A DNA stretch of 5,416 bases from Caldilineae bacterium (lineage in GTDB: Bacteria; Chloroflexota; Anaerolineae; J102), in contig DUEF01000094.1 of the NCBI GenBank assembly GCA_011176555.1, forward strand, positions 1-5,416, given 5' to 3'. Shown one piece after another: positions 5,389 to 5,416 of the stretch. Within the stretch, counting starts at the first letter, position 1. Each line of letters opens with the position of its first letter. The notes below the pieces were generated by a model. The model made no database searches and was not told where the DNA came from. It was given only the letters and a program-made list of their open reading frames with translations. Both the position numbers and the translations under genes were made by a program.

Positions 5389-5416
5389 TTATCCGATTTT
5401 TTTCTTGAACAAGAGA
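5389..5416 (-). other. Possible C-terminal end of an upstream gene, or plain intergenic DNA, at the right edge
   Basis: On the minus strand one frame entering the window reads eight codons, LLFKKKIG, and stops with TAA at 5389-5391, before the heptamer repeats begin. The Lys-rich end would suit the tail of a protein. The evidence is only the stop and the fact that the repeats begin just after it. The permease frame is also open here, so this could equally be non-coding leader. Confidence 0.2.

Overview
The window is one compact minus-strand gene cluster for an ABC-2 type exporter of the YbhGFSR (MdlR/DrrAB-like) class. Read in the direction of transcription (right to left) it holds a membrane permease (5296-4166), two consecutive ATP-binding proteins (4124-3099 and 3102-2164), a full-length HlyD/YbhG-type membrane-fusion protein (2112-748) and a second HlyD-type protein (616 to the left edge, cut off). 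The five genes share one strand, the gaps are 41, -4, 51 and 131 bp, and no gene is visible on the plus strand. The long plus-strand open frames are antisense shadows.

How the parts would work together: the permease forms the transmembrane path, the two ATPases form the nucleotide-binding pair that drives it, and the two HlyD-like adaptors are anchored by one N-terminal helix and extend outward with a lipoyl-like head and long coiled coils. In E. coli the same functions are encoded by ybhG, ybhF (two ATPase domains in one chain), ybhS and ybhR. Here the two ATPase domains are separate genes joined by an ATGA overlap. The first ATPase has proline instead of histidine at the H-loop, which suggests an asymmetric ATPase pair. 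Only one permease is in view, so a partner permease may lie beyond an edge, or the single one may homodimerise. The substrate cannot be read from the sequence.

The spacers are unusual. Two of them carry the same degenerate octamer (minus-strand TAAACCAG/TAGACCAG). One carries a perfect 15-bp palindrome. The leader of the permease gene carries heptamers of the CGTATTG type in both orientations. If translated, these heptamers give a spurious N-terminal extension to the permease.

The organism looks like a GC-rich environmental bacterium. From memory, short tandem octamer/heptamer intergenic repeats of this kind, and spurious 'AIRNTQ'-like peptides, are common in Chloroflexota (Anaerolineae and relatives). 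This is an impression, not a search result, and the assignment is tentative. If it holds, HlyD-type adaptors in a lineage generally regarded as lacking a classical outer membrane deserve attention.

The protein system itself is a known family. The less ordinary signals are the repeats and hairpins in the spacers, the H-loop substitution, the hexapeptide-repeat tail on the first ATPase, and the duplicated adaptor.
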